DNA of 64,000 bases, taken from positions 100,836 to 164,835 of the forward strand of contig CAJNOJ010000231.1 in NCBI GenBank assembly GCA_905250025.1, given 5' to 3'. Made by a program: the position numbers and the translations under genes. The notes below the pieces were generated by a model. That model was given only the letters and a program-made list of their open reading frames with translations. It made no database searches and was not told where the DNA came from. This document shows, one piece after another, positions 10,562 through 21,052 of the stretch. Every line of letters begins with the position of its first letter. Position 1 is the first letter of the stretch. The DNA is from Adineta ricciae (Eukaryota; Rotifera; Eurotatoria; Adinetida; Adinetidae).

Positions 10562-13378
10562 TTATTGTTTCTTGCGCAGTCGTTCCACTAAATCTTCGTA
10601 GAGTTTTATTTTCGATAAGTCCGAACTAAAAGCTAAACGAGCAATGACAAGGGATCGTTCAGCATTGGTGACAGCTGCAGAAAGATTTTTAAGATCTTCA
10701 TACGCTCTGGCTGTGTTGTAATACATTATAGCCATTGATTGATGATTTGGCGAGGGTAACGTTTCTTGAATTCTGAGTGATTTTTCATACCATTCAATAG
10801 CTGCTGTCTTATCTTCCATCGATGAGTAGATTGAAGCAATGCCGCTATAGAGAGGGACCAACAATGGATCGTTCGAAGAGAGCTTCTTCTCTCGAATGGC
10901 AACTGCTTTTTTGTAGTATTTGAGAGCATGTTGTCGATCTTCGATAGCATTGTATGCAACAGCAAGATTGTTGTAGTTAGTCGCTAGATCAAGCTCATCC
11001 GTTGTTGGAGATTTCTCACGAATGGCAATAGATTTCTTATAGAATTCGATTGCATTAGCATACTCCTTTGTAGTATGACAGATTGATGCAATACTCGAGT
11101 AATTGGCAGCCTGTAAAGATTCATCTGGAGAGACAGACTTTTCTCGAGCAGCCACTGCTTTCCTGTAGTACCGAAGAGCATTCGCATCATCATTCATCCA
11201 GCTATAAGCAACTGCTGTATTATTATAGTTCGTTGCGAGTTCTGCATCATCTCCGGAAGAAGTCGCCTCACGAATGGCGATTGACTTCTCATAAAATTCG
11301 ATTGCTTTCGCATACTCTTTCATCGCACTGTACTTCGATGCAATATTTGTGTAGTTTGAAGCCAGAACGAGATCGTTGCCAGAAAGCACTTTTTCGCGAA
11401 TAACCACTGCTTTCTTATAGTATTGAAGAGCATTCGCATCATCATTCATCCAACTATAAGCAACTGCAATATTATTATAGTTCGTTGCGAGTTCGGCCTC
11501 ATCTCGCGATGCGCTGCCTTCTCGTATTGTTGCTGCCTTCTTGTAGAATAAGACAGCATTCGAATAGTCCTTCATATCGAAATATACGGAGGCAATACTG
11601 TTGTTGGTTGATGCAAGTGTTGGATCATCAGACGATAGTTGTCGTTCTCGAATAGTCAACGCTTTTTGGTAATATCGTAGAGCATTGGATGTATCATTGG
11701 TGTGACTATATGCGGCAGCAATGTTGTTGTAATTAGTAGCCAAGTCGAGTTCCTCAGTCGATGAAGATTTCTCTCGTATACGAAGACTCTTCTTGTAGAA
11801 TGTCACTGCTTGTGTATAATCTTTGGTGTCGAAATAAACGGAAGCGATGTTAGAGAAAGTAGAGGCAAGTATGAGGCTATCAGGTGACAGTTTGTTCTCT
11901 CGAATCACTCGTGCCTTTTCGTGATAAGCCAATGCTTTAGAGTAATCTTGTAGTGAATGATAGACTATTCCAATGTTGCTGTATGAAGTTCCTATGTCTC
12001 GATGATCTGCAGGCAGCGTTTTCTGTTCAAGTTCAAGTGATTTTTCGTAATACGAAAGTGCTTTCTCGTGCTCATTCATTGCACTGTAAGTTAAACCAAG
12101 ATTATTATAAATCATAGCCGTCTCGCGACTCTCAGAATTCGGTGATTTGCGCTGGATCTTGAGCGCATTTTCGAAAAATGTTAGGGCAGTAGTATATTCT
12201 TTTGTTGCATGATGCAGCGATCCAATTCTACTGTAAGTCGCAGCTGCTTTAGCGGATTGGCTAAGCTGTGGATTATTCTGACAAATTTCACACGCTCTTT
12301 GGTAGTTGAACTGTGCAGTAGAATAATCCTTCATTGACTGGTACACTGATCCAATGTTGTTATACGAAGTAACAATTGATGGATGATTCGGAGGTAACGA
12401 ACTTTGTTCGATTTTAAGAGACTTTTTATAAGATGATAAGGCTTTTCGATGATCTTCCATGGCACTATAAATTGTACCAAGATTATTGTAACTGATTGCG
12501 ATATCTGGATGATTCGATGCAAATGAACGTTGACGAATTGCGAGTGCTTTCTCATAATATGACAGCGCGTTTGATTTATCGTCCATTGAACTGTAGACTG
12601 ATCCATAATGATCGTAAATACTGGCGAAACTAGGGTGATTTTCGGGAAAAGCTTGCTTCTCGATTGCAAGTGCTTTGCCAAAATACGAAAGCGCCATGGA
12701 ATAATCTTCCATCGCGTTGTATATCGATCCAATACAACTATAACTATGAGCTCGATCTGGATGGTTTTCTGGAAGCGATGCTTCTCGAATCTTCAGTGAT
12801 TTTTCATAGTACTCTAGCCCTTTTGTTTTATCACCCATCGAGCTATAGACGGATCCCAAGTTCCCATAGCTTGTGGCTAAGTCGGGATGTTTTGACGGAA
12901 GGGATCTTTTTCGAGTGTCAAGTGCTTTTTGAGCATATTCGAGAGCCTTGGAATAGTCACCCATATCTTGGTGCAACCCACTTATATTACCATACGTGGT
13001 TGCTAAGTCAGGATGGTTAAGTGGTAATGTTTTTTGACGAATCGCAAGCGCTCTTTCGTAGAATGAAAGTGCCTGTTTATAATCTGCTAGTAAACGATGC
13101 ACTAGTCCAATGTTCCCGTACGTAGTTGCAAGTGCTAGATCGTCAGTAGAAAGCGACTTTTCTTCTATGCTTAATGTTTTATGATAAGACGAAAGCGCAG
13201 AAGGATAATCACCCAACGACTGATAAACACCAGCAATATTGTTATATGTTGGAGCTAAAGATGAGTCTTCCGCTCCCACGGCATCGACTTTACCTTGAAG
13301 AGCCTTTTCATAATAGGTAAGTGCTGTCTTGTAGTCTCCTTTTGCACTGAACACATATCCCAGCTGATGATTAATGTG
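10562..13378 (-). CDS. ART-TPR protein B, TPR array and C-terminus (haplotype X)
   Basis: 939 codons of about 22 consecutive 42-residue TPRs (consensus YNNIGSVYSSM.DY..ALSYYEKALAIR...LP.NHPD.A), ending with LVERLRKKQ. TPR solenoids bind partner proteins or peptides. The right end (13158-13378) is identical over 221 bp to 17176-17396, so this is the continuation of gene B, whose start is at 18902. Joined, B is 4323 nt, 1440 residues. The open frame continues in phase through the N at 13379 into gene A, suggesting a 1954-residue protein, but that fusion is an artefact. The later repeats (toward 10562) carry degenerate LP.NHPD linkers (SSTEELDLA, SGDDAELA). Confidence 0.85.
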   Translation of the reverse strand, partial: HINHQLGYVFSAKGDYKTALTYYEKALQGKVDAVGAEDSSLAPTYNNIAGVYQSLGDYPSALSSYHKTLSIEEKSLSTDDLALATTYGNIGLVHRLLADYKQALSFYERALAIRQKTLPLNHPDLATTYGNISGLHQDMGDYSKALEYAQKALDTRKRSLPSKHPDLATSYGNLGSVYSSMGDKTKGLEYYEKSLKIREASLPENHPDRAHSYSCIGSIYNAMEDYSMALSYFGKALAIEKQAFPENHPSFASIYDHYGSVYSSMDDKSNALSYYEKALAIRQRSFASNHPDIAISYNNLGTIYSAMEDHRKALSSYKKSLKIEQSSLPPNHPSIVTSYNNIGSVYQSMKDYSTAQFNYQRACEICQNNPQLSQSAKAAATYSRIGSLHHATKEYTTALTFFENALKIQRKSPNSESRETAMIYNNLGLTYSAMNEHEKALSYYEKSLELEQKTLPADHRDIGTSYSNIGIVYHSLQDYSKALAYHEKARVIRENKLSPDSLILASTFSNIASVYFDTKDYTQAVTFYKKSLRIREKSSSTEELDLATNYNNIAAAYSHTNDTSNALRYYQKALTIRERQLSSDDPTLASTNNSIASVYFDMKDYSNAVLFYKKAATIREGSASRDEAELATNYNNIAVAYSWMNDDANALQYYKKAVVIREKVLSGNDLVLASNYTNIASKYSAMKEYAKAIEFYEKSIAIREATSSGDDAELATNYNNTAVAYSWMNDDANALRYYRKAVAAREKSVSPDESLQAANYSSIASICHTTKEYANAIEFYKKSIAIREKSPTTDELDLATNYNNLAVAYNAIEDRQHALKYYKKAVAIREKKLSSNDPLLVPLYSGIASIYSSMEDKTAAIEWYEKSLRIQETLPSPNHQSMAIMYYNTARAYEDLKNLSAAVTNAERSLVIARLAFSSDLSKIKLYEDLVERLRKKQ

Positions 13379-13379
13379 N
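13379..13379. other. Single-N contig join, haplotype X to Y
   Basis: The join falls inside TPR coding sequence. The left side matches gene B and the right side matches a different repeat of gene A (13380 corresponds to 11829). Confidence 0.85.
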
Positions 13380-16300
13380 TCGAAGTAAACAGCAGCGATA
13401 TTAGAGAAAGTAGAGGCAAGTATGAGACTATCAGGTGAAAGTTTGTTTTCTCGAATCACTCGTGCCTTTTCGTGATAAGCCAATGCTTTAGAGTAATCTT
13501 TTAATGAATGATAAACTATTCCAATGTTACTGTACGAAGTTGCTACATCTCGATGATCCGCAGGAAGAAGCTTGTGTTCAATTTGGAGTTCCTTCTCGTA
13601 GTATGAGAGTGCTTTTTCATATTCTTTCATTGCAGAATAGGTCACACCGACCTGATTATAAATATATGCCAGTTCCCGATTTTCAGGAGCCGATAATTTA
13701 CTATGTATTTTTAATGCTTTCTCAAAGAACGAAAGAGAAACAGTGTACTCTTTCGTCTGATAGTGCAGTGAACCAATTTTGGTGAAAGTATCAACTGACT
13801 TATCTGATTGGCGCAGTTGTGGATTATTCTGACAAATTTCACACGCTTTCTGGTAGTTAAACTGTGCGGTTGGATAATCCTTCATCGATTGGTAAACCGA
13901 CCCGATGTTATTGTATGCGAGAACAAGCGATGGATGATTCGGAGGTAATGAGCTCTGTTTCAATTGAAGTGATTTTTTGTACGATGCTAATGCTTTTTGT
14001 TTATCTCCCATCGAGCTGTAAACCATACCGAGATTGTTATAACTAGTAGCCGTATCTGGGTGATTCGATGGAAGTGAAAACTGACGATTATGGAGTGCTT
14101 TCTCATAATATGACAATGCAGTTGACTTTTCATCCATTGAGCTATAAACTGATCCAAAGTTATCGTAGGTATCAGCAAAGATAGGATGATTTTCGGGAAA
14201 AGCCTGCTTCCGAATTTTAAGTGCCCTTTCGAAATAGGAAAGTGCTTTGGGATAATCTTCCATCGTGTTATGTATTGATCCGATGCAACTGTAACTACTG
14301 GCTCGATCTGGATGGTTTTCTGGAAGGGATGCTTCCCTTATTTCTAAAGCTTTTTCATAGTACTCCAGTGCTTTGCTTTTATCGTCCATCCAACTATAAA
14401 CAGATCCCAAGTTTCCATAGCTTGTAGCTAAGTCGGGATGTTTTGCTGGGAGGGATCTTTTTCGAGTGTCGAGTGCTTTTTGAGCATATTCGAGAGCCTT
14501 TGAGTAATCGCCCATCTCTTGATAAAGTCCGCTCATATGACTAAACATAGATCCGCAATCCGGATGATTCGGCGGTAACACTTTTTGACGAATTGCAAGT
14601 GCTTTCTCATAGAATGCTTTTGTCTTGTCGTAATTGGCCAATGTTCTATGCATTAATCCGATACTACAATACGTTGTGGCAAGCAGAGGATCATCCGTAG
14701 TTAAAGACTTCTCTTCAATTCTCAATGCTTTCTCATACGATGAAAGTGCAGAAGGATAATCACCCAACGATCGATAAACACCAGCAATATTATGATAAGT
14801 CGGAGCTAAAGAAGGATCCTCAGCTCCTAGAGCATCTCCTTTGTTCTGAATAGCTTTTTCGTAATACGAGAGTGCAGTTCGGTAGTCACCTTTCTGACTA
14901 AAAACCCACCCAAGTTGATGATTTAAATATGACTGCCGTCGCCAATTGTTATCCTCTACTGACCCAATCTGCGTGCCATAAATATCGTGTGCTTGATTGT
15001 ATTCTCCCATTTTCAGCATCAGATGACCAAGTTTACTCATTGAATCACCCTCACCTAGTTCTTTTCTCATGTAGTCACCAAGAACCTTCAGTTGCACATC
15101 ATTGTCGCTCGTCAGTGCTAACTTCACTTGCCAAAATCGATCACCAACTTGTTCGGTACCCATGATTCGAAATACTGTGTGCATCGAAAACAGATCTTCA
15201 CTTTCACTTTCGAATGCACCTTCCTTGTCGACGAACGCAAATGGCACCGACGATATCTTCGGATTGATCTCCATCTCAAACAGCACTGCCACAACATTTT
15301 CATTGCCATGTGCATTTTGTGCAAAGCGCTGTGCAACTTTTATGTTCAGACTGGTCGATAGAAAGTTATTAAATGACAGCAGACCACCTTGACCCGTCCT
15401 GATCTTTTCCAGCTCTTCCGGAGCCACACCTTGACCTCGATAAACCACGAACTTACTGCCGTCGCGTGTTTCCGACTGTTGTCTGTGCAATTCGACAATC
15501 TGCCGATGTAGATCTTGCACGAAGAAGCCCATCTTCATGATTGTTTCCACATCTTGTGTCCGCAAAGCTCGATTGAGTGAACCATACAGAAATGATTCTT
15601 TCGTGTACCAGTAGACGGCCAAGTCACTCTTGTATTCGATGGCGAATTCATCGATGAGCGTCAGCTGATAAATGCTATCTGCATATTTGCTCTGACAGTA
15701 TTCGACTAGCTTGTTCTTTGCATCGGGTTCATGTTTCATTTCGATGAGAATGTCTTTGAGTAGTTGTGAGTACATGAATGCTGGATCGAGCTCGTTGGTA
15801 GCTGACGTGGGAAGATCCATTCGACGTATGACACTGATCGGTGTCGAACCACCAATGAGAGCGCTATCAGTTTTGATCTTCTGGTAAATGTCTTCGATGT
15901 TGAAGAGGATTTCTTTGACTTTTTTCGACCATTTGGCTGCCCAAGGTAGACGATGTTGTTTTGCTTGGCTGAAAATATAGATGGCATGGATTTGAGGTTT
16001 GTGATGAACAAGAGGCAGCAGTTGTTCGCCTAGTGCATCGGACACGATGAGAAAGACCTTTTTATCTTGAACGGTATCGATATGGTGGAGACATTGTTGG
16101 ATATCTGTGCATGTGTAGACTGATGGTGTAATTCGTTGAAGTTTTGTCAGCGTATCTTGATATGATTTTTTAGACAAATCTATATTGGTATCTGTCCAGA
16201 TAATCACAACATTTTGATTAGTCTGGCTAACCGGATTTATGGATGGATTTTTTATTTTTTTCTTTGAGTTGGATATAGACTTGGTATCATTGTCGTTATT

Positions 16301-16426
16301 GTTCGTCGTAGTCGGTTGCGTCGTAATAATATCTGATGTATTAATATTTTCTACTTGTGGGTCGTTTGTATGAAGTAAGGGCACCAGTGGCTCTTGAACA
16401 ACATGCACGCTATTATTGCAGCCCAT
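13380..16426 (-). CDS. ART-TPR protein A, N-terminal part (haplotype Y, partial)
   Basis: The ATG at 16426 begins MGCNNS, an N-myristoylation/palmitoylation-type start, so membrane anchoring is likely. Order: Ser/Asn-rich linker (about 7-70); alpha/beta domain (about 72-215) with VVIIWTD and KVFLIVSDALG strands, unassigned; ADP-ribosyltransferase domain (about 290-430); then TPRs of 42 residues to the contig end. The transferase shows the R-S-E triad: R in VYRGQ, SFNNFLSTS, and E-S-E in ESEDLFSMHTVFRI. This is the arginine-type ART pattern. The gene is intronless and continues at 3524-4619 after about 57 missing residues. Against B, the first ~80 residues and upstream DNA are unrelated, the alpha/beta domain is near-identical, and the TPRs are moderately diverged. 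Confidence 0.88.
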
Positions 16427-16977
16427 TTCTAATGTGAGGTGAAAACAACCTTTCTTTGAAATAATTCAGATGATTGTTGTGAACTAGCTGACCGATATAT
16501 TTTTTATGCTTTCAGTCTGAGTATTTGTCCTACTAAATCTATGCAGTAAACAAAGACTATAGATATACAGAGAAATAGACTATTTGGTAGGGTTAAACAT
16601 TTTACAAGGACTCAGCAGCGAACTACTTCCTACGTCTGAACTTGTTGCGGAGTCACACTTACTTCGGTGTCAGTACTTTAACTGAAGAGTATATGAATTT
16701 TTATCAAGAAAATTTCAAAAATCCTACCGCGAAGCACCTTTGAAAAGTCGTGTTGATGTATATACTAATTGGGGATATATTTTTTATTAAGGATTTTTCC
16801 CAACTTCTTCAAATTTACCTTTTATTTTGATGCAACCGCAAGCTTTTGATATTCGTTTGGATCTCAATAATAGTTTTTACAGTATATAAAGAATTGTGAT
16901 AAAATCTGTTTTTCGTCAAAACTCTTTTTTTGTCATGAGTATGCGGAGACTGTGTGATTTATGTTTATCAAGATAAG
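16427..16977. other. Upstream region of ART-TPR A, no gene seen
   Basis: AT-rich, with no convincing open frame. It does not resemble the region upstream of gene B (18903 on), although the coding parts are allelic. Confidence 0.5.
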
Positions 16978-17174
16978 GAGAATTGAAGAGAAGTCTTTAA
17001 CTACGGATGATCCTCTGCTTGCCACAACGTATTGTAGTATCGGATTAATGCATAGAACATTGGCCAATTACGACAAGACAAAAGCATTCTATGAGAAAGC
17101 ACTTGCAATTCGTCAAAAAGTGTTACCGCCGAATCATCCGGATTGCGGATCTATGTTTAGTCATATGAGCGGAC
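16978..17174 (+). repeat. 197 bp inverted copy of ART-TPR A coding sequence
   Basis: On the plus strand this repeats the complement of 14527-14723 with no difference I could find. It encodes part of two TPRs (IEEKSLTTDDPLLATTYCSI...). The arms are separated by about 2.25 kb, and the right arm ends exactly at the contig end (N at 17175). It is either a real palindromic rearrangement or a chimeric-read artefact. Confidence 0.8.
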
Positions 17175-17175
17175 N
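17175..17175. other. Single-N contig join, haplotype Y to X
   Basis: The left side is a plus-strand TPR fragment; the right side is minus-strand coding sequence of gene B. The strand switch shows that the two sides are not contiguous. Confidence 0.85.
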
Positions 17176-18902
17176 TTTTCTTCTATGCTTAATGTTTTAT
17201 GATAAGACGAAAGCGCAGAAGGATAATCACCCAACGACTGATAAACACCAGCAATATTGTTATATGTTGGAGCTAAAGATGAGTCTTCCGCTCCCACGGC
17301 ATCGACTTTACCTTGAAGAGCCTTTTCATAATAGGTAAGTGCTGTCTTGTAGTCTCCTTTTGCACTGAACACATATCCCAGCTGATGATTAATGTGTGAC
17401 TGTATCTGAGCGTTATTTTTCTCTCTTGAGCCGAAGTGTGTAGCATAAATATCTTCTGCTTGATTATATTCTCCCATCTTCAGCATCAGATGACCAAGTT
17501 TACTCATTGAATCACCTTCACCAAGTTCTTTTCTCATGTAATCACCAAGAACCTTCAGTTGCACATCATTATCACTTGTCAGAACTAACCTCACCTGCCA
17601 CAACTGATCAACTTCTACGGCATCTATGATTCGAAACACCGTGTGCATCGAAAACAGATCTTCACTTTCACCTTCGATTGCACTCTCTTTGTCGACGGAC
17701 GCAAATGGAACTGACGATATTTTCGGATCGATCTCCATCTCAAATATCACAGCCACCACATTTTCATTACCATGTGCATTTTGTGCAAAGCGCTGTGCGA
17801 CTTCTATCTTCAGAGTGGTCGATAGGAAGTTATTAAACGACAGCAGACCACCTTGACCCGTCCTGATCTTTTCCAGCTCTTCCAGAGCCACACCTTGACC
17901 TCGATAAACCACGAACTTACCGCCGTCGCGTGTTTCCGATTGTTGTTTGTAGCGTTCCACTATTTGTCGATGTAGATCTTGCACGAAGAAGCCCATCTTC
18001 ATGATCATTTCCACATCTTGTGTCCGCAAAGCTCGATTGAGTGAACCATACAGAAATGATTCTTTCGTGTACCAGTAGACTGCCAAGTCACTCTTGTATT
18101 CGATGGCGAATTCATCGATGAGCGTCAGCTGACAAATGCTATCTGCATATTTGCTCTGACAGTATTCGACTAGCTTGTTCTTTGCATCGGGTTCATGTTT
18201 CATTTCGATGAGAATGTCTTTGAGTAGTTGTGAGTACATGAATGCTGGATCGAGCTCGTTGGTAGCTGACGTGGGAAGATCCATTCGACGTATGACACTG
18301 ATCGGTGTCGAACCACCAATGAGAGCGCTATCAGTTTTGATCTTCTGGTAAATGTCTTCGATGTTGAAGAGGATTTCTTTGACTTTTTTCGACCATTTGG
18401 CTGCCCAAGGTAGACGATGTTGTTTTGCTTGGCTGAAAATATAGATGGCATGGATTTGAGGTTTGTGATGAACGAGAGGTAGCAGCTGTTCGCCGAGTGC
18501 ATCGGACACGATGAGAAAGACCTTTTTATCTTGAACGGTATCGATATGGTGGAGACATTGTTGGATGTCTGTGCATGTGTAGACTGATGGTGTAATTCGT
18601 TGAAGTTTTGTCAGCGAATCTTGATATGAATTTGTTGACGGATCAATAGTGACATCAACCCAAACAATGTCAACATGATCTTTGAATTTATTATTCGAAC
18701 TAGTAGGAGGTTTGTGATTCTTTTTGTTTTCGCTTAATTGTTTTTCAGGACTTGGATTATTTGGTTTCAATTTGTCGTCCGTTGCAGCATTTGGCGTATG
18801 ATCTGTGGGAGTAGACGTTTTGCTCGGGTCATCGTCCACATCAGGGCCCGAAGTGAGTTCGATAACGTCGTCTATATCCGTAGTACTATTGGTGCAACCC
18901 AT
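17176..18902 (-). CDS. ART-TPR protein B, N-terminal part (haplotype X)
   Basis: The ATG at 18902 begins MGCTNS, again a myristoylation-type start. An acidic/Pro/Lys-rich linker (to about 75) and the alpha/beta domain (about 80-220) follow. The ART domain has VYRGQ, SFNNFLSTT and EGESEDLFSMHTVFRI, so R-S-E is intact. The first TPR follows (HINHQLGYVFSAKGDYKTALTYYEKAL). The piece runs into 13378-10562 through a 221 bp identical overlap, giving a 1440-residue intronless gene. TTTTCTTTAG directly precedes the ATG, a 3' splice site abutting the start codon. The probable function is membrane-tethered mono-ADP-ribosylation of Arg with TPR-guided partner binding; the targets are unknown. Confidence 0.88.
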
Positions 18903-18912
18903 CTAAAGAAAA
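18903..18912 (-). promoter_or_regulatory. Pyrimidine-rich AG acceptor touching the start codon of ART-TPR B
   Basis: Minus strand reads TTTTCTTTAG then ATG. It is consistent with a spliced-leader trans-splice acceptor or the end of a 5' UTR intron. No donor can be identified with confidence. Confidence 0.4.
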
Positions 18913-20105
18913 TTCCTATTGGTTCGCGCTGAACCTACAATTTAAAATTCGTTCTAGTCGTAGTAAATGGTGATAGCTGTGAAATATTCCGAAACAGCGG
19001 TGAATACCTACTATTTGTTGCCGTCTCCTTTTGTAGAATTCGGTGTCGTTATCAAGACTTTGACCAAATAGATAAGGTGGTAAAAACGCACGTTTACAGA
19101 AGAGTTGTTGCAAAGAAAAACAAAAGTGAGTCTTTTTCTATGAAACGTTTCAATTACATGTTATTTTGATATATGCTGAATGGTATATCATTAGTTTGAT
19201 AATGACCGTGAAAAGCGATGAGATAGAATAATGACATTAACGTGCGGTTGTTAAACAGCCACTGATAACGTTGATGTAAAGTATCTTCGTGTTCGTCATA
19301 AATAGTTCTGCATCCAATTTGAAAGTTCCTGTGCGGATCGGATAAGTTGTCCAATTGTCGACGTCTATCTTCGATTTAGGACTATTGCATCAGTAGGAAA
19401 TATTGCTCTTTTGTCACTTTCCAACGAATACAAACAGTTTGAATTGTTCTTAAGTCGTGAAACTTTGAGAAGTATTTTATTTAACTAAATAACACTCAAA
19501 AATGAATACACGCATCGAAATAGCTGATAGCCCAATCGCTTTCGTTATCAGCAAAATTTACATCTCCAAGATGTTCGAATAAATCAATACTATCTCGTCT
19601 GATTACAGATTGGTCAAATAGCAAAGTACTAGAATTACCTGAGAAACAAGCAGAACTTATTTCTGAATCAATTTATAAAATATATTTTGTAATTATGCAT
19701 TTGAGGTCAAAGACTATTTAGGTTAAATATTTACTTTAACAAGAATTTCTCTAAAGCACAAGCTATCCACATAACAATGACACGAAGTAGAAAAAAAATT
19801 CGATAGTGTAAACCAGATTAATGAACGCATTATCTGTACATAACCGAATCATCTTCATGTAAAAATTTCATAATTAGATGATATTACCATATGAATATTC
19901 ACGAATAGTTAGAAAAGAATTCACTAGTTTACTGAAGTAGCAATTTATAATCTTTACATCGCTTTTTTTATGATTTTGCATTGGTAACGAGAGAAACATA
20001 CGTATGTATAATGCCTTTGGCCATCTCCTCTCGTTGCAAGATGAGCACGAATGTAATCTTAGTATCTTCTGAGCCATGATTTATACCGATCGATATTTTC
20101 ACCAC
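18913..20105. other. Intergenic, no supported gene
   Basis: AT-rich and without a conserved open frame. It belongs to haplotype X; the Y counterpart is missing from the assembly window. Confidence 0.5.
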
Positions 20106-20880
20106 TAGCTGTACAATGCAAAGTATCTCAATCGCTGGGTATTTTCCTATCTATATCATTATTGTCAGTAAAATATGCCATAAAGTTTCAATGATGTTGA
20201 TCGCTATAATACATGTTTGTTCACACTTGTCTATGGATGTGCCTTACTCAGTTTGATTATTTTTACACTACAAAATAATCTCCGACGGGTTGAATTTCAA
20301 GACTATCTGAGTTATTCAACATATGCTGCAGTGAATTATTCCGTTTTAATTCAAGCTCTCTATCGTTACATCAATGTTCAATATCCCAATTGTACGCTCT
20401 GGAAATCGTTCAAATCTCAACAATTTTTCATTTCTATAACATAGATCTTTAGTCACACACATCCGATTGTATTTCTACTTGCTAATGAACTTATCTATGA
20501 TGCTAATAATCAAATATGTCAAGTACCTTTTCGGTTGTCATTTTATTTACTCCATGGTTCATTTTTGACTTCCATCCTTCCAGTAGCGACCATTATGATC
20601 ATTTATGTGAAATTGGTCTTCCATATATCCGACACCAGTTATCATCTTATGTCGTATACAAAGAGATTTGCGAATGATTCGATGTACGGTCTTGACCATA
20701 ATGATTTTATTAGCATTTGCCTTTCCTTATGTCCTAGTCGTAATCATGTCATTATCTCATAGGACACCGAAATATCATTTTCGAGTGATGGATATATTCT
20801 TACGTTAGATGAATCGTTATTGTTTGTTTTATTGATCATATTTTATATTACTGACGCATTGAAAGGATCTTTAATGACAT
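20106..20880 (+). pseudogene. Decayed rhodopsin-like GPCR, related to the gene at 38513
   Basis: Broken plus-strand frames resemble the intact receptors at 38513-39409 and 53359-54255, in the right order. ALLSLIIFTLQNNLRRVEF matches the TM2/loop region. LIQALYRYINVQYPN matches LLQAFYRFMIVIHPT. ANNQICQVPFRLSFY matches ANQICQMPLGFSFY. RDLRMIRCTVLTIMILLAFAFPY matches RELKMIRRIVIIVLIIIGIGFPY. At least two stop codons (for example after 20440) and frame changes separate the blocks, so no receptor can be made. It faces opposite to all neighbouring genes. Confidence 0.75.
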
Positions 20881-21052
20881 GAAGAAAGAAACCGAATTAG
20901 ATTGATTGTAACTTAATTCGACCGTTGTTCGCTCAGCGTTTACTCATTGAAAACGTGTCATATGGTCATGTTTATTCAGAAAAGTAACAAACAAAAATGA
21001 ATGACATTGGTGTGATTATCATCGTGAAAAACCTGAGAAATGGCTGAAAGAC

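Noticed and set aside
11083-15392. Several 60-118 residue plus-strand frames opposite the ART-TPR genes
   Set aside because: Antisense shadows of the TPR repeats; they recur with the repeat period and show no own features.
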